From assembly GCF_902459465.1 (NCBI RefSeq), contig NC_047062.1:31366673-31430672 (forward strand): a stretch of 64,000 nucleotides of DNA, written 5' to 3'. Source of the DNA: Asterias rubens. Its lineage: Eukaryota; Echinodermata; Asteroidea; Forcipulatida; Asteriidae. The translations under genes were made by a program, and so were the position numbers. The notes under the pieces are model-generated. The model was not told the DNA's origin. It did not search any database and saw only the letters and a list, made by a program, of their open reading frames with translations. Numbering within the stretch: the stretch's first letter is position 1; each line of letters opens with the position of its first letter. Of the stretch, positions 1 through 11,599 are shown one piece after another.

Positions 1-101
1 CTCTCGAACCATTTGTTATTACTGTTTTAGGGATGGATAATGTTCTTAATGCTGTAACTTGTAAATTGTAAATTTTGTTTGTGTTGAAGTCAGGCTTTAG
101 C

Positions 102-251
102 ATCTCCAAACACATCTACCCATCACCAACTAGATTTCTGAGACTGGTCTATCATGATAGAGGAGCTGCTCTTTCTAGTGAACCTTCTAAGGAGCAAAAT
201 GTTTTGTGTTCACACCCTGTCCCAAGAAGCTGAATGCACCCTCATTAAAGG
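102..251 (+). other. Weak exon-like block at the window edge
   Basis: Bounded by gtcaggctttag and ATTAAAG then gtaaat; one frame is open for 42 codons before a TGA near 229. The splice-like signals are the only support. Confidence 0.2.
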
Positions 252-320
252 TAAATTCATGAAAACTTGAAATACTTGGCTTATGTTGATATTCTCCAGT
301 ACGGGCACTGGCACTAATGG

Positions 321-826
321 TGCATGGTGTCGGGTAGTGATGCTTTTATATGGGCAACCTGACTGGCCTGTGACTGCCCACCCTACTGGCCATGGGTTAC
401 ATGGTGCATGGTGTCAGGGAGTGATGCTTTTACATGGGCAACCTGACTGGCCTGTGACTGCCCACCCTACTGGCCATGGGTTACATGGTGCATGGTGTCA
501 GGGAGTGATGCTTTTATATGGGCAACCTGACTGGCCTGTGACTGCCGAACCCTACTGGCCATGGGTCACTTGGTGCATGGTGTCAGGGAGTGATGCTTTT
601 ATATGGGCAACCTGACTGGCCTGTGACTGCCCACCCTACTGGCCATGGGTCACATGGTGCATGGTGTCAGGGAGTGATGCTTTTATATGGGCAACCTGAC
701 TGGCCTGTGACTGCCCACCCTACTGGCCATGGGTCACTTGGTGCATGGTGTCAGGGAGTGATGCTTTTATATGGGCAACCTGACTGGCCTGTGACTGCCC
801 ACTGTCTTTGGGTCACATGGTGCGCA
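321..826. repeat. 84-bp tandem repeat, six copies
   Basis: Units start at 321, 405, 489, 574, 658 and 742 (one is 85 bp), each beginning TGCATGGTGTCAGGGAGTGA and containing GGCAACCTGACTGGCCTGTG. The period is a multiple of three, so frames stay open without implying coding. Confidence 0.95.
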
Positions 827-949
827 ATCCTGCACTTGGGGGTTGGGGATTTCCCACAGATTTTGGAACAAGCCCTGCAATGGATTTTGCACATCATAAC
901 TGATGGCATGCATAATTTTGTTTTCTTATTTGTAAACTTTGCCTTTCAG

Positions 950-1131
950 AGTCAGAGGTTTAGCTAGTGGTTCCCTGAAATCAAGTGCAGATGGAATGAG
1001 CACTACTGACACCTAGTAAAGGCTACAGGAAAAAGAGGGCAACGCGTATGAATACAATGTTATCATCAAGACATCTTAGCTGTTCATCAAGCAATCATGA
1101 CTGAACAACCAAGCAGTTTGTTGCCTTCAAA
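950..1131 (+). pseudogene. Decayed exon-like block, paralogue of 5378-5558
   Basis: A tttgcctttcag acceptor is followed by sequence alignable with 5378-5558 (shared CCTGAAA, GATGGAAT/GAATGGAAT, ACTGATGTC/ACTGACACC, TTAGCTG, AAGCAATCATG). The equivalent frame has stops. It ends near a gtaaga donor. No known family was recognised. Confidence 0.45.
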
Positions 1132-1224
1132 AGTAAGATATTGTAGAGTTGTTAGTTTAATATTGTTATACTTTTTACAGCACTATATACAATTAACATT
1201 TTGTAAACAAAGTACGCCATTCTT

Positions 1225-4200
1225 GGTTCACTGTTATTCAATGAGGAGCAGGCCTGGTGGTGGTATGCCACTGGTTGCTGATGTCGGTTCACATACGTTT
1301 CTTGAGTGACAGACCTTTGGTTGTATGCCACTGGTTGCCAATGTTGCTTTACTTTACTTACTTGAGCAACAGACCTTTGGTTGTATGCCACTGGTTGCCA
1401 ATGTTGCTTTACTATACTTACTTGAGCGACAGCCCGTTGGTGGTATGCCACTGGTTGCCGATGTTGGTTCACTGTTGCTTAACTTTACTTTCTTGAGCAA
1501 CGGACTTTTGGTGGTATGCCACTGGTTGCCAATGTTGGTTCACTGTTGCTTTACTTTACTTTCTTGAGCGACAGACCTTTGGTGGTATGCCACTGGTTGC
1601 TGATGTTGGTTCACTGTTGCTTTAGTTTACTTTCTTGAGCGACGGACCTTTGGTGGTATGCCACTAGTTGCCGATGTTGGTTCACTGTTGCTTTAGTTTA
1701 CTTTCTTGAGCGACGGACCTTTGGTGGTATGCCATTAGTTGCCGATGTTGGTTCACTTTACTTTTTTTGAGCAAAGGCCTGTGGTGGTATGCCAATGGTT
1801 TCCAATATCAATACACTTTTGTTCCTTGAGGGACACCTCTCTGATGCTATGCCATTGGTTTCCGATGTCGGTTCACTTTCGTTCCTTGATGAGTGACAGG
1901 CCTCTGGTGCTAGTCACTGGTTGCCGATTTCGTTCTCTGTCATTTCTTTAGCAACAGGATTGTGGTCCTATGTCACTGGTTGCCAATGTTGCTTAACTTT
2001 ACTTTCTTGAACATCCGACCTTTGGTGCTTTGCCATTGGTTGCTGATGTCGGTTCACATACGTTTCTTGAGCAACATACCTTTGGTTGTAGGCCACTGGT
2101 TGCCAATGTTGCTTTACTTTACTTTTTAGAGCGACATGCCTGTGGTGCTATGCCATTGGTTGCTGATATCAGTTCATTGTCGTTTCTTGAGCGACGGACC
2201 TTTGGTGGTATGCCACTGGTTGCCAATTTTGCTTAACTTTACTTTCTTGAGCGACAGACCTTTGGTTGTACGCCACTTGTTGCCAATGTTGCTTTACTTT
2301 ACTTTCTTGAGCGACAGACCTTTGGTTGTATGCCACTGGTTGCCAATGTTGCTTAACTTTACTTCCTTGAGCGACGGACCTTTGGTGGTATGCCACTGGT
2401 TGCCAATTTTGCTTAGCTTTACTTTCTTGAGCGAGAGGCCTGTGATGCTATGCCATTGGTTGCTGATATCAGTTCATTGTCGTTTTTTGAGCAACAGACC
2501 TTAGTGGTATGCCACTGGTTGCCAATTTTGCTTAACTTGACTACTCTTGATGAGCGAGATGCCTGTGGTGCTATGCCATTGTTTTTTTTATGTCGGTTCA
2601 CTTACGTTTCTTGTGTCACATTCCTCTGGTGCTATGTCCCTGGTTGCTGATATGGGTTCATTGTTGTTTCTTGAGCGAAAGACCTTTTGTGCTCGCCATT
2701 GGTTGCTGATGTCAGTTCATTGTCGTTGCTTGAGCGACGTACCTTTGGTATGCCACTGGTTGCCAGTGTTGCTAAAAATAAACTTTACTTTCTTGAGCGA
2801 CGGACCTTTGGTGTTATGCCACTGGTTGCCAATGTTGCTTAACTTTACTTTCTTGAGCGACAAACCTTTGGTGGTATGCCATTGGTTGCCAATGTTGCTT
2901 AACTTAATTTACTTGAGCAACAGACTTTTGGTTGTACGCCACTGGTTGCCAATGTTGCTTTACTTTACTTTCTTGAGCAGCAGACCTTGGATTGTATGTC
3001 ACTGGGTGCAAATGTTGCTTAACTTTACTTACTTGAGCCACAGACCTTTGGTTGTATGCCGCTGGTTGCCAATGTTGCTTAACTTTACTTACTTGAGCAA
3101 CAGACCTTTGGTTGTATGCCACTGGTTGCCAATGTTGCTTTACTTTACTTTCTTGAGCGATAGACCTTTGGTTGTATGCCGCTGGTTGCCAATGTTGCTT
3201 AACTTTACTTACTTGAGCAACAGACCTTTGGTTAAATGCCACTGGTTGCCAATGTTGCTTTACTTTACTTTCATGAGCGACAGACCTTTGGTTGTATGCC
3301 ACTGGTTGCCAATGTTGCTTTACTTTACTTTCATGAGCGACAGACCTTTGGTTGTATGCCACTGGTTGCCAATGTTGCTTTACTTTACTTTCATGAGCAA
3401 CAGACCTTTGGTTGTATGCCACTGGTTGACAATGTTGCTTTACTTTACTTTCTTGATCAACAGACCTTTGGTAAAACGCCACTGGTTGCCAATGTTGCTT
3501 TACTTTACTTTCTTGATCAACAGACCTTTGGTTGTATGCCACTGGTTGACAATGTTGCTTTACTTTTCTTTCTTGAGGGACAGACCTGTGGTGCTATGCC
3601 ATTGGTTGCTGATGTCGGTTCACTGACGTTTCTTGAGCAACAGACCTTTGGTTGAACGCCACTGGTTGCCAATGTTGCTTTACTTTATTTTCTGTAGCGA
3701 CAGACCTTTGGTTGTATGCCACTGGTTGCCAATGTTGCGTAACTTTATTTACTTAAACGACAGACCTTTGGTGGTATGCCACTGGTTGCCAATGTTGCTT
3801 TACTTTACTTTCTTGAGCGATAGACCTTTGGTTGTATGCCACTGGTTGCCAATGTTGCTTTACTTTACTTTCTTGATCAACAGACCTTTGGTTGTATGCC
3901 ACTGGTTGCCAATGTTGCTTTACTTTTCTTTCTTGAGGGACAGACCTGTGGTGCTATGCCATTGGTTGCTGATGTCGGTTCACTGACGTTTCTTGAGCAA
4001 CAGACCTTTGGTTGAACGCCACTGGTTGCCAATGTTGCTTCATTTACTTTCTTGAGTGACAGACCTTTGGTTGTATGCCATTGGTTGCCAATGTTGCTTT
4101 ACTTTACTTTCTTGAGCGATAGACCTTTGGTTGTATGCCACTGGTTGCCAATGTTACTTTACTTTATTTTCTTGAGCAACAGACCTTTAGTTGTATGCCA

Positions 4201-5225
4201 CTGGTTGCCAATGTTGCTAAACTTTACTTTCTTGAGCAACAGACCTTTGGTTGTATGCCACTGGTTGCCAATGTTGCTTAACTTTACTTTCTTGAGCGAC
4301 AGACCGTTGGTTGTATGCCACTGGTTGCCAATGTTGCTTAACTTTACTTTATTGAGCGACAGACCTTTGGTTGTATGCCACTGGTTGCCAATGTTGCTTT
4401 ACTTTATATTCTTGAGCGACAGACCTTTGGTGCTATGCCACTGGTTGCCGATGTTGCTTAACTTTATTTTCTTGAGCGGCAGGCCTTTGGTGCTTTGCCA
4501 CTGGTTGCCAATGTTGCTAAACTTTACTTTCTTGAGCAACAGACCTTTGGTAGTATGCCACTGGTTGCCAATGTTGCTTAACTTTACTTTCTTGAGCGAC
4601 AGACCTTTGGTTGTATGCCACTGGTTGCCAATGTTGCTTAACTTTACTTTCTTGAGCGACTGACCTTTGGTTGTATGCCACTGGTTGCCAATGTTGCTTA
4701 ACTTTACTTTCTTGAGCGACAGACCTGTGGTGCTATGCCACCGGTTGCCGATGTTGCTTAACTTTATTTTCTTGAGCGGCAGGCCTTTGGTGCTTTGCCA
4801 TTGGTTTCCAATGTTGCTTTACTTTATTTTCTTGAGCGACAGGCCTTTGGTGCTATGCCATTGGTTTCCAATGTCGGTTCACTTTCGTTCCTTGAGGCAT
4901 ATTCCTCTAGTGCAAACGTCACTGGTTGCGGATGTTGGTTCACTGTCGTTTAATTAACTGCAGGCTTTTGGTGCTATGCCACTGGTTTTGGATGTCGGTT
5001 CACTTTAGTTCCTTGAGCGAAATTCCTCTGGTGCTAGTCACTGGTTCCCGATGTTGGTTCACTGTTGTTTCTTGCGTGACCGGCCATTGGTGCTGGACCA
5101 GTGGTTTCGTTCTTTGAGCGACATTCCTCTGGTGCTATGCCACTGGTTGCCAATGTCGATTCTCTTTTGTTTTTGAGTGTCAGGTCTCTGGTGCTAGTCA
5201 CTGGTTGCCAATGTCGGTTCATAAT
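1225..5225. repeat. 60-bp minisatellite array, about 66 copies
   Basis: The unit consensus begins TTGAGCGACAGACCTTTGGT and continues with TGTATGCCACTGGTTGCCAA. The centre (about 2,900-4,700) is most uniform. The edges (1,225-2,100 and 4,860-5,225) are degenerate, with a variant reading GATGTCGGTTCACTTTCGTT. This gradient is typical of arrays homogenised in the middle. Confidence 0.95.
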
Positions 5226-5377
5226 TGGTCAATAAATATCTTATAACACTTTTAATACAAATTTACATCACACTTGAATAGGGGGGCCTGACCAGTTCTT
5301 ATCAACCCTGCAATTAATGTGCTAATTAAAATTGTTGCCTTATTTTTAATTTCTGGTCTTCAAACTTGACCTTTCAG

Positions 5378-5558
5378 AGACAGCGATGTAAGGAATATTT
5401 TCCTGAAAAGAAGTGTCCAGAATGGAATCACCACTGCTGATGTCATCAAGGATACTTGGTATAAGGGAGAGATGCGTATAAAACATCGCTATCGTCGAGG
5501 TGTGTTAGCTGCAAGCAATCATGGATGTAAAAATCAGTTTATTGGCTGCAACATTAAG
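5378..5558 (+). CDS. Candidate internal exon of an unrecognised gene
   Basis: Acceptor ttgacctttcag and donor ATTAAG then gtatta bound 181 nt. One frame is fully open (one leftover base plus 60 codons) and includes the residues NGITTADVIKDTWYKGEMRI and KHRYRRGVLAASNHGCKNQF. The composition is basic with three cysteines in all. A stop follows immediately after the donor in the same frame. I do not recognise the family. A decayed relative with matching intron flank lies at 950-1131 on the other side of the 60-bp array, so the two blocks probably arose by duplication. It could also be part of a mobile element. Confidence 0.35.
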
Positions 5559-5587
5559 GTATTATAAATGTGTTTTTATGAACTGAA

Positions 5588-5985
5588 TAAGCTACAATGT
5601 ATTCAGAACACTGTCGCTCGCCTTGTTTCATAAGCTACAATGTATTCAGAACACTGTCGCTCGCCTTGTTTCACGGTCTCCAAGAAATGAGCACATCATC
5701 CTTATTCTTCGCTGTCTCTACTGGCTGCCGATCAAGGACCATATTGTGTTCAAGCCAATGTTGCTCACTTACAAGGCTCAACATGATCTCGCTCCCGCAT
5801 GTATCTCCGAACTTATAACCTTGTATAATACATATCCTCGTTGTCTTCGCTCATCATCACAGTTTCTACTGCAAGCCCCCCACAGAGTCTCTTCTTCGCA
5901 CTATGGGGGTCAATGCTGCTCCCACCTTATGAAACAGTCTTCCTCTCCTTTAAGAGTCGTCTAAAAACCGACCTGTTTTCAAAAT
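5588..5985 (+). mobile_element. 3' end of a CR1/L2-type non-LTR retrotransposon
   Basis: The main frame encodes LQCIQNTVARLVSRSPRNEH, LRCLYWLPIKDHIVFKPMLL, LTYKAQHDLAPACISELITL and, after a shift near 5930, FKSRLKTDLFSK. This is the well-known C-terminal tail of CR1/L2 reverse transcriptases. The 5' part is missing, at least one frameshift is present, and the first 43 bp are tandemly duplicated (5588-5630 and 5631-5673). Inactive fragment. Confidence 0.85.
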
Positions 5986-6262
5986 AATGATGCACTTTTT
6001 GTGCTTTTAATTCTTGTTTGTAGCTGATAAATGTTGTGTTGCTTTGTATGGCCAGATGCTGAGGATCTTGGCTAAGGGTGTAAGTGCTGGTAACCTCTCC
6101 CCTTTTCAAAATATGTTTTCAAATTAATGGTGCACACTTGTGCTTTTAATTCTTGTTTTTTTCAAATAATTTCTGTGTTGTTTTTGTATGGCCAGATGCT
6201 GAGGATCTTGGCTAAGGGTGTAAGTGCTGGTAACCTCTCCCCTTTTAAAATATGTTTTATTT
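5971..6262. repeat. Tandem duplication of about 145 bp
   Basis: TATGGCCAGATGCTGAGGAT and the following 60 nt occur at 6048 and 6187. The unit begins with a TTTTCAAAATAATG-like stretch right after the retrotransposon stop, so it probably represents duplicated 3' UTR of that element. Confidence 0.75.
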
Positions 6263-6293
6263 TAATGGTATACTTACTTTTGTGTAGAGGTGT

Positions 6294-6632
6294 GAAGGTA
6301 CTGGACACTATTGGTAATTACTCAAAATAATTTTTAGCATAAAAATTTACTTTGTTACTAGCAATGGAGACCTTTGGTTGATAGTATAAAACATTGGGAG
6401 AAATGGCTCCCTCTGACATGTCTGCAGTAACCTAGTTTTTGAGAATGAAGTAATTTCTCACTCGGATGATAAAAGACTTCAGCTGAAGCATTTTATTATG
6501 CATCTGAAAGCACACAAAGTAACAAGGGTGTTTTTTCTTTTATTCCAAATTTTTTATTTTATGCATATGTTGGGATACACCAAGTGAGAATACTGGTCTT
6601 AGACAATTACCAAAGGTGTCTAGTGTCTTTAA
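6294..6632. mobile_element. MITE family A, copy 1
   Basis: Starts ACTGGACACTATTGGTAATT and ends in an inverted ATTACCAAAGGTGTCTAGTG-type terminus with TTAA. Family A terminal consensus is TTAA-AGGCAGTGGACACTATTGGTAATT. Confidence 0.8.
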
Positions 6633-6737
6633 TGATTTGGGCTTTGTTACTATCATTTTAATAAACATCTTGTAAATAACTACACCATTGCAAGCAAGCA
6701 AGCACAAACGCGATTTTTTTTGCACTTTGAAATTGCG

Positions 6738-7715
6738 ATCTTAGAGTGTTGAAGGCATGTCACCCCAGTATGATGTCTTGCATTGTATCCCATTATAGTC
6801 TGTCTCTTATCATGGGAGTATCAGCTCCTATAATGGTGACATTGTGAGATTGCACTTATCATGCGAAGGTGCGTGCCACTTCTGCATTTATGCAGAGGTG
6901 TGTGCCACCTCTGCCTTGTGCGGAGGTGCGTGCTGCTTCTTAACGGTCAAACTCTCTTAGGCTCAGGCAAAGACAGCCCATCAATTTACTATGTTGAAGA
7001 AATCCCCCCAAAAAGAAATGTTAAATATATAGAATAACCCTTACCCTAATCTTAGCAACAAAAATTACATAACCTGTGGGAGACGACAGCGTGCTGAAGG
7101 CTTGCCACCCCAGTATGATGTCTTGCAGTGTATCCCATTATAGTCTGTCTCTTATCATGGGAGTATCAGCTCCTATAATGGTGACATTGTGAGATTGCAC
7201 TTATCATGCGAAGGTGCGTGCCACTTCTGCATTTATGCAGAGGTGTGTGCCACCTCTGCCTTGTGTGGAGGTGCGTGCTGCTTCTTTACGGTCAAACTCT
7301 CTTAGGCTCAGGCAAAGACAGCCCATCAATTTACTATGTTGAAGAAATCCCCCCAAAAAGAAATGTTAAATATTATATAGGATAACCCTTTCCCTAATCT
7401 TAGCAACAAAAATTACATAACCTGTGGGAGACGACAGCGTGCTGAAGGCTTGCCACCCCAGTATGATGTCTTGCAGTGTATCCCATTATAGTCTGTCTCT
7501 TATCATGGGAGTATCAGCTCCTATAATGGTGACATTGTGAGATTGCACTTATCATGCGAAGGTGCATGCCGCTTCTGCATTGATGCGGAGGTGTGTGCCA
7601 CTTCTGCCTTGTGCGGAGGTGCGTGCTGCTTCTTCACGGTCAAACTCCCTTAGGCCCAGGCAAAGATAGCCCATCAATTTACTATGTTGAAGAAATCCCC
7701 CAAAAAGATAGGCCA
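6738..7715. repeat. 346-bp tandem repeat, about 2.8 copies
   Basis: CACCCCAGTATGATGTCTTG starts at 6761, 7106 and 7454. Each unit holds an internal shorter repeat of the type GGAGGTGCGTGCTGCTTCTT and a trailing AAGAAATCCCCCCAAAAAGA. Confidence 0.92.
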
Positions 7716-7734
7716 AATTTAAAACTGAAATAAA

Positions 7735-7895
7735 ATGCTTGCAGTAGTGTACTTATGTTTAACTATATGCATTACTATTTATGAACTGTGATGTTAAACT
7801 TTATCATGGGTGTTTTCATAAGTTTATGTTTAACTATTATATGCATTACTATTTATGACTTTTGATGTAAACTTTATCATGTGTTTTTACAGTAC
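7735..7895. repeat. Tandem duplication of about 78 bp
   Basis: GCATTACTATTTATGA and AAACTTTATCATG recur in the same order in both halves (about 7755 and 7835). Confidence 0.75.
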
Positions 7896-9390
7896 CTTTG
7901 GCTGGTTGTTTTTAGATCCCAAATAGGTTTTCACTTGTTTAATTTGTTGGTATAGAAACGAGGTTGCTGCTGATAGGTTTGAGCGTGAGTCGAGCGAACA
8001 TAACGTTGTCGCGTGTTGAAAATATCGCGGAAATATCACATTTGTTTTTTCATATAGGTCTTCTTTGTATAAAATACATAAATGTACTGGAACGTGTTAT
8101 CTTCATAACTCACATAAAAATGTAGATATTACAAACTTATGCAAATAGCAAGAGTATTTAATCTAACACAAAAATTAATTCCCAAAATTTTATGTGTATA
8201 CAAAACATTTAAGTTTTAAATAAAAAACAGATACAAACAAACAAAATGACAGATAATATGTTTAATTAAAACTAATCAATGTTTTTATATTTATTTGGCC
8301 TTATACACACAATGATTTTGTTATTAAACAAGTTCTATATAAATTATTTTTTATTTTTAACCTTTAAGAAATAATATAACTGTTTTACTGTATGTTGCAA
8401 ATGATGACATTGGTCAAATTGATAAAACAATTGGGCAAACAAAATTACAAATAATATGTTCATTAAAATTAATCAATGTTTTTATATACACACAATGATT
8501 TTGTTATTAAACAAGTTCTGTTTTATAAATTTTTAACCTTTAAGAAATCATATCATATTCTGACATTGGTCGAATTTATAAATTTATGAACATTTATATC
8601 ACAAAATTCAATATATAGAAAATTTAACAACCAACTTAACTTAATAAAATTTATTAACTTAATAAATTTTATGTTTTTCAGTACTAACTACTATGAATTA
8701 AGAACTTACTTAAACATAAGAATGTTACAAACAATAATCATAAGTTTTAGGCTGCAAGTGGTTTATATTTTCCCATTTTAAATCTTTAATATGCTGGTAG
8801 GGATAACATTTTATTTGTTGACAACAGAGTCTGTCTGCCAAAACATACAATTATGATTGATTTTTGTTACATTAAAATAAATCTAACCACTAACATACAA
8901 AACAAATAAATGAAATATACTAACAAGTTTAATTAGTAAAAGAAAATTACAATTTATAATTTTAGAATATAACATACAAAAAATAAATGAAATAAATTCC
9001 ACGATTCAAATAAATATACTAACAAGTAACCATATGACAAACTAACATGTTTTTTTTTAATTAGTAAAAGAAAATTACAATTTATAATTTAAAAATATTA
9101 TACAATCAATGTTATAATTATTAAGAATTTTGTTTAATAGTTCTAAATTTGACAGTATTTTACTAAGGTTCTGTAGTGTCTTCTACTGACATTCCATAAA
9201 TTAAATAAGGTTTTGATTAACAAATTTATGAATGTTATTTGAATGAAATAGAAACTTAACATATGATTATGATGCGTTATATGCTTAATTAAAAATGTTA
9301 ATTATTAAATAATGTTAATTCAGTAAAAACAATTCAAAAAGTGTAATAAAAAGAAAGTGAAACTGAAAGGGTTACATAAAAAAATGTAAT
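7896..9390. other. AT-rich intergenic DNA with local duplications
   Basis: No gene is supported. ACACAATGATTTTGTTATTA is present at about 8307 and 8492 within a roughly 200-bp duplicated stretch, and AATTAGTAAAAGAAAATTAC at about 8931 and 9060. Confidence 0.6.
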
Positions 9391-9469
9391 GGGCTATCAC
9401 CGAATACTAACACTTCATAAAATTATGAGGCACTACAAGTTCATTAAATTATGAGTAACAATGTCAAGG

Positions 9470-10595
9470 AAATATTTGTTTATGATCGAGCGCTGCCGAG
9501 ATCTGAACACTGACACTTCATTCAATTATTAGTACATTGCCAAAGGAATTATTGTTTGTTTTTTATGAATGAGCGCTGCTGAGATCGGAAATATGTTTAT
9601 ACGGGTCGATGAATCGATTGCAAAAAAAACAAAAACGTGCTAATAAAACAGCCTCGTTTCTGGAAGGTATCTTGTAACTGTGTTAGAAAATAAAGACATG
9701 ATTATCTGTGAATATTTAATTAGTGTGTTAAAGGGACAATATGTTTATACGATTATACGTTTGTACGGGACGATGCATTGATTGATTAGGCCGTGCGAAA
9801 AGACAGCCTCGTTTCTGTGATAAGAAAATAAAGACATGATTTTCTGTCAGTGCGTTTTAAGGACAGAGAGTGACTGTATGTTTGACTTGAGAAATAATGT
9901 TTAAGTAGTCTTTGATACTATAAAACAACTTTTATTGTATGGTACTTTAAGAAATGTTCTATTAATGAGGCATGTGTAGGGGGGTGCTGTTAATAAAATG
10001 TCAAAGATATGTTTGTGCACCCTCTATACAGGTACCAAATTAGCTTTAAAACAATGCGTTATGTTATGAATATTGGAGTATGTATAAAATCACTCAGTGT
10101 AATTTCAATTGATTAAGTATAATAAAAAAAAAATGAAACGGGAAATATTGTTGTTGTTTACGAACGAGCGCTGCCGAGATCGGAAACACGTTTATACGGG
10201 TCGATGCATTGATTGATTAAGCTGATGTGCGGGGAAAAAACAGCCTCGTTTGTGAAAGGTATCGTGTAATACAAGAACTGTGTTGAGGAAATAAAGACAT
10301 GAATTTCTGTGACTATTTAACCAGTGTGTGAATAATCCTATGTTTGACTTGAGAAATAAAGTTTATGTAATCTTTGATATTATAAAACAAGTTTTATTGT
10401 ATGGTACTTTAAGAAATGTTTTATTAATGAGAAACTGTGTAGGGGGGTGCCGTTAATAAAATGTCAAAGATATGTTTGTGCACCCTCTATACAGTAACCA
10501 AATTAGCTTTAATAATGCTACGAATATTGAAGTATGTATAAACTCACTTGCATTGCATGCACTCAGTGTAATTTCAACTCTGACAATGTAAAAGG
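9470..10595. repeat. Complex tandem duplication, main period about 463-590 bp
   Basis: GCGCTGCCGAGATCGGAAA with ACGGGTCGATGCATTGATTG occurs at about 9574 and 10169, and a partial third near 9768. AAAATGTCAAAGATATGTTT followed by GTGCACCCTCTATACAG occurs at about 9996 and 10459. The unequal spacing implies nested duplications. A run of about 14 G lies at 10594. Confidence 0.85.
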
Positions 10596-10609
10596 GGGGG
10601 GGGGGGCAA

Positions 10610-11215
10610 TTTTGTTAGTGCTTAAAATAAAGCACCAATAAACTTTAGATATTTAGTTAAAATTATGACGTAAATTACTTGGTCTATTACTGTATTAAAT
10701 ATGTGTATACTGTTGAGTTTGTAAATGTTTAAGTAATTGTTAAGGTGGTATGTTTCTTTGAAGTTGTTACGATTTGAGAAACAAACAACTTTTGTTTGAG
10801 CAATTTGGTACTCGGAATACATTGTTAGATAAACTTTTATTGTGACGCACTAAAACTTGTTGTTTAAAGCGCACTCATGTGGTAACAAATATATTGAACC
10901 AATTTGTAGTTAAAATAGTTCTGTTAAATATTTTGTATTATTTACTTTGTAATTTTCTAATGTTATACTACTTAATATGTGTAGTCTTAATGGTATATAG
11001 TTTTACTTGTTAAACACATCTGGTAATATTTGTATTGTTTATTTTTGTTCTGCAAATAAACCTTTATTTAACAGTACACCAACTGACATGTCTTTATTCT
11101 ATTTTTCTTCTTGTGACTCCTGCTGAGGTCAAAGTTCATAGGGTTCATCTAATTTTTTTTTCATTCGACCTATCCATTCTAAGGTTTAAATATTAGTTCC
11201 GAGCAATTTTTTTTC
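10610..11215. other. AT-rich DNA without recognised features
   Basis: Only short frames with stops in every direction; nothing was identified. Confidence 0.5.
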
Positions 11216-11217
11216 AA

Positions 11218-11303
11218 GAGCCGCCGTAGCGCAGCGGGCTAGCTCACAGCCCCAGGAATCCTGGAGCTGTGAGCAGGGTGGGTTCAAATCCCTCCAGGGA
11301 CCC
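11218..11303 (+). mobile_element. tRNA-like segment, SINE head with a long hairpin
   Basis: Box A-like TAGCGCAGCGGGCTA (11227) and box B GGGTTCAAATCCC (11281) are near consensus. Between them GCTCACAGC/GCTGTGAGC plus CCAGG/CCTGG makes a long hairpin instead of a normal anticodon arm. The ends do not form a 7-bp acceptor stem, so it is not a functional tRNA gene. Confidence 0.65.
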
Positions 11304-11339
11304 TTTTACCATTAAAAAAAGACTTTTTTTATAATTCTG

Positions 11340-11414
11340 ATAAAAATGTGCAGGGTTTGAACCGGGGACCTTCCACTCTGTAAGCACTCTCTCTCACTGC
11401 TGTGCTACTGAGCT
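11340..11414 (-). mobile_element. Opposed tRNA-like segment
   Basis: On the minus strand it shows CTCAGTAGCACAGCAGTGAG (box A) and CCCCGGTTCAAACCCTG (box B). It faces the plus-strand tRNA-like segment about 40 bp away. Confidence 0.6.
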
Positions 11415-11599
11415 GTTATAAAAATCTAACGGTTTTTGGAGTGATGAAGTTAAAAATGGCTGACTTAGAAAATATTTCAGAATTTATTTTCCCTGGCTCA
11501 ACCCTTGGAATTCTAGCTGATCTGAGAGCTGACCAAGGGCCTACAAGGGCCTACCAAAGGCCTTGGAGCTTGGCTGGAGGAGTACAATTTCTAAGTGCT

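Noticed and set aside
283..967. 110- and 125-codon frames in the 84-bp array
   Set aside because: Same periodicity effect; no start context, signal or family resemblance.
2547..3626. 359-codon plus-strand frame in the 60-bp array
   Set aside because: Explained by a repeat period divisible by three; other frames and the opposite strand are also open, and the edge units carry stops.
11218..11303. Functional tRNA gene
   Set aside because: Boxes A and B are good but no acceptor stem forms and the anticodon arm is replaced by a long hairpin.
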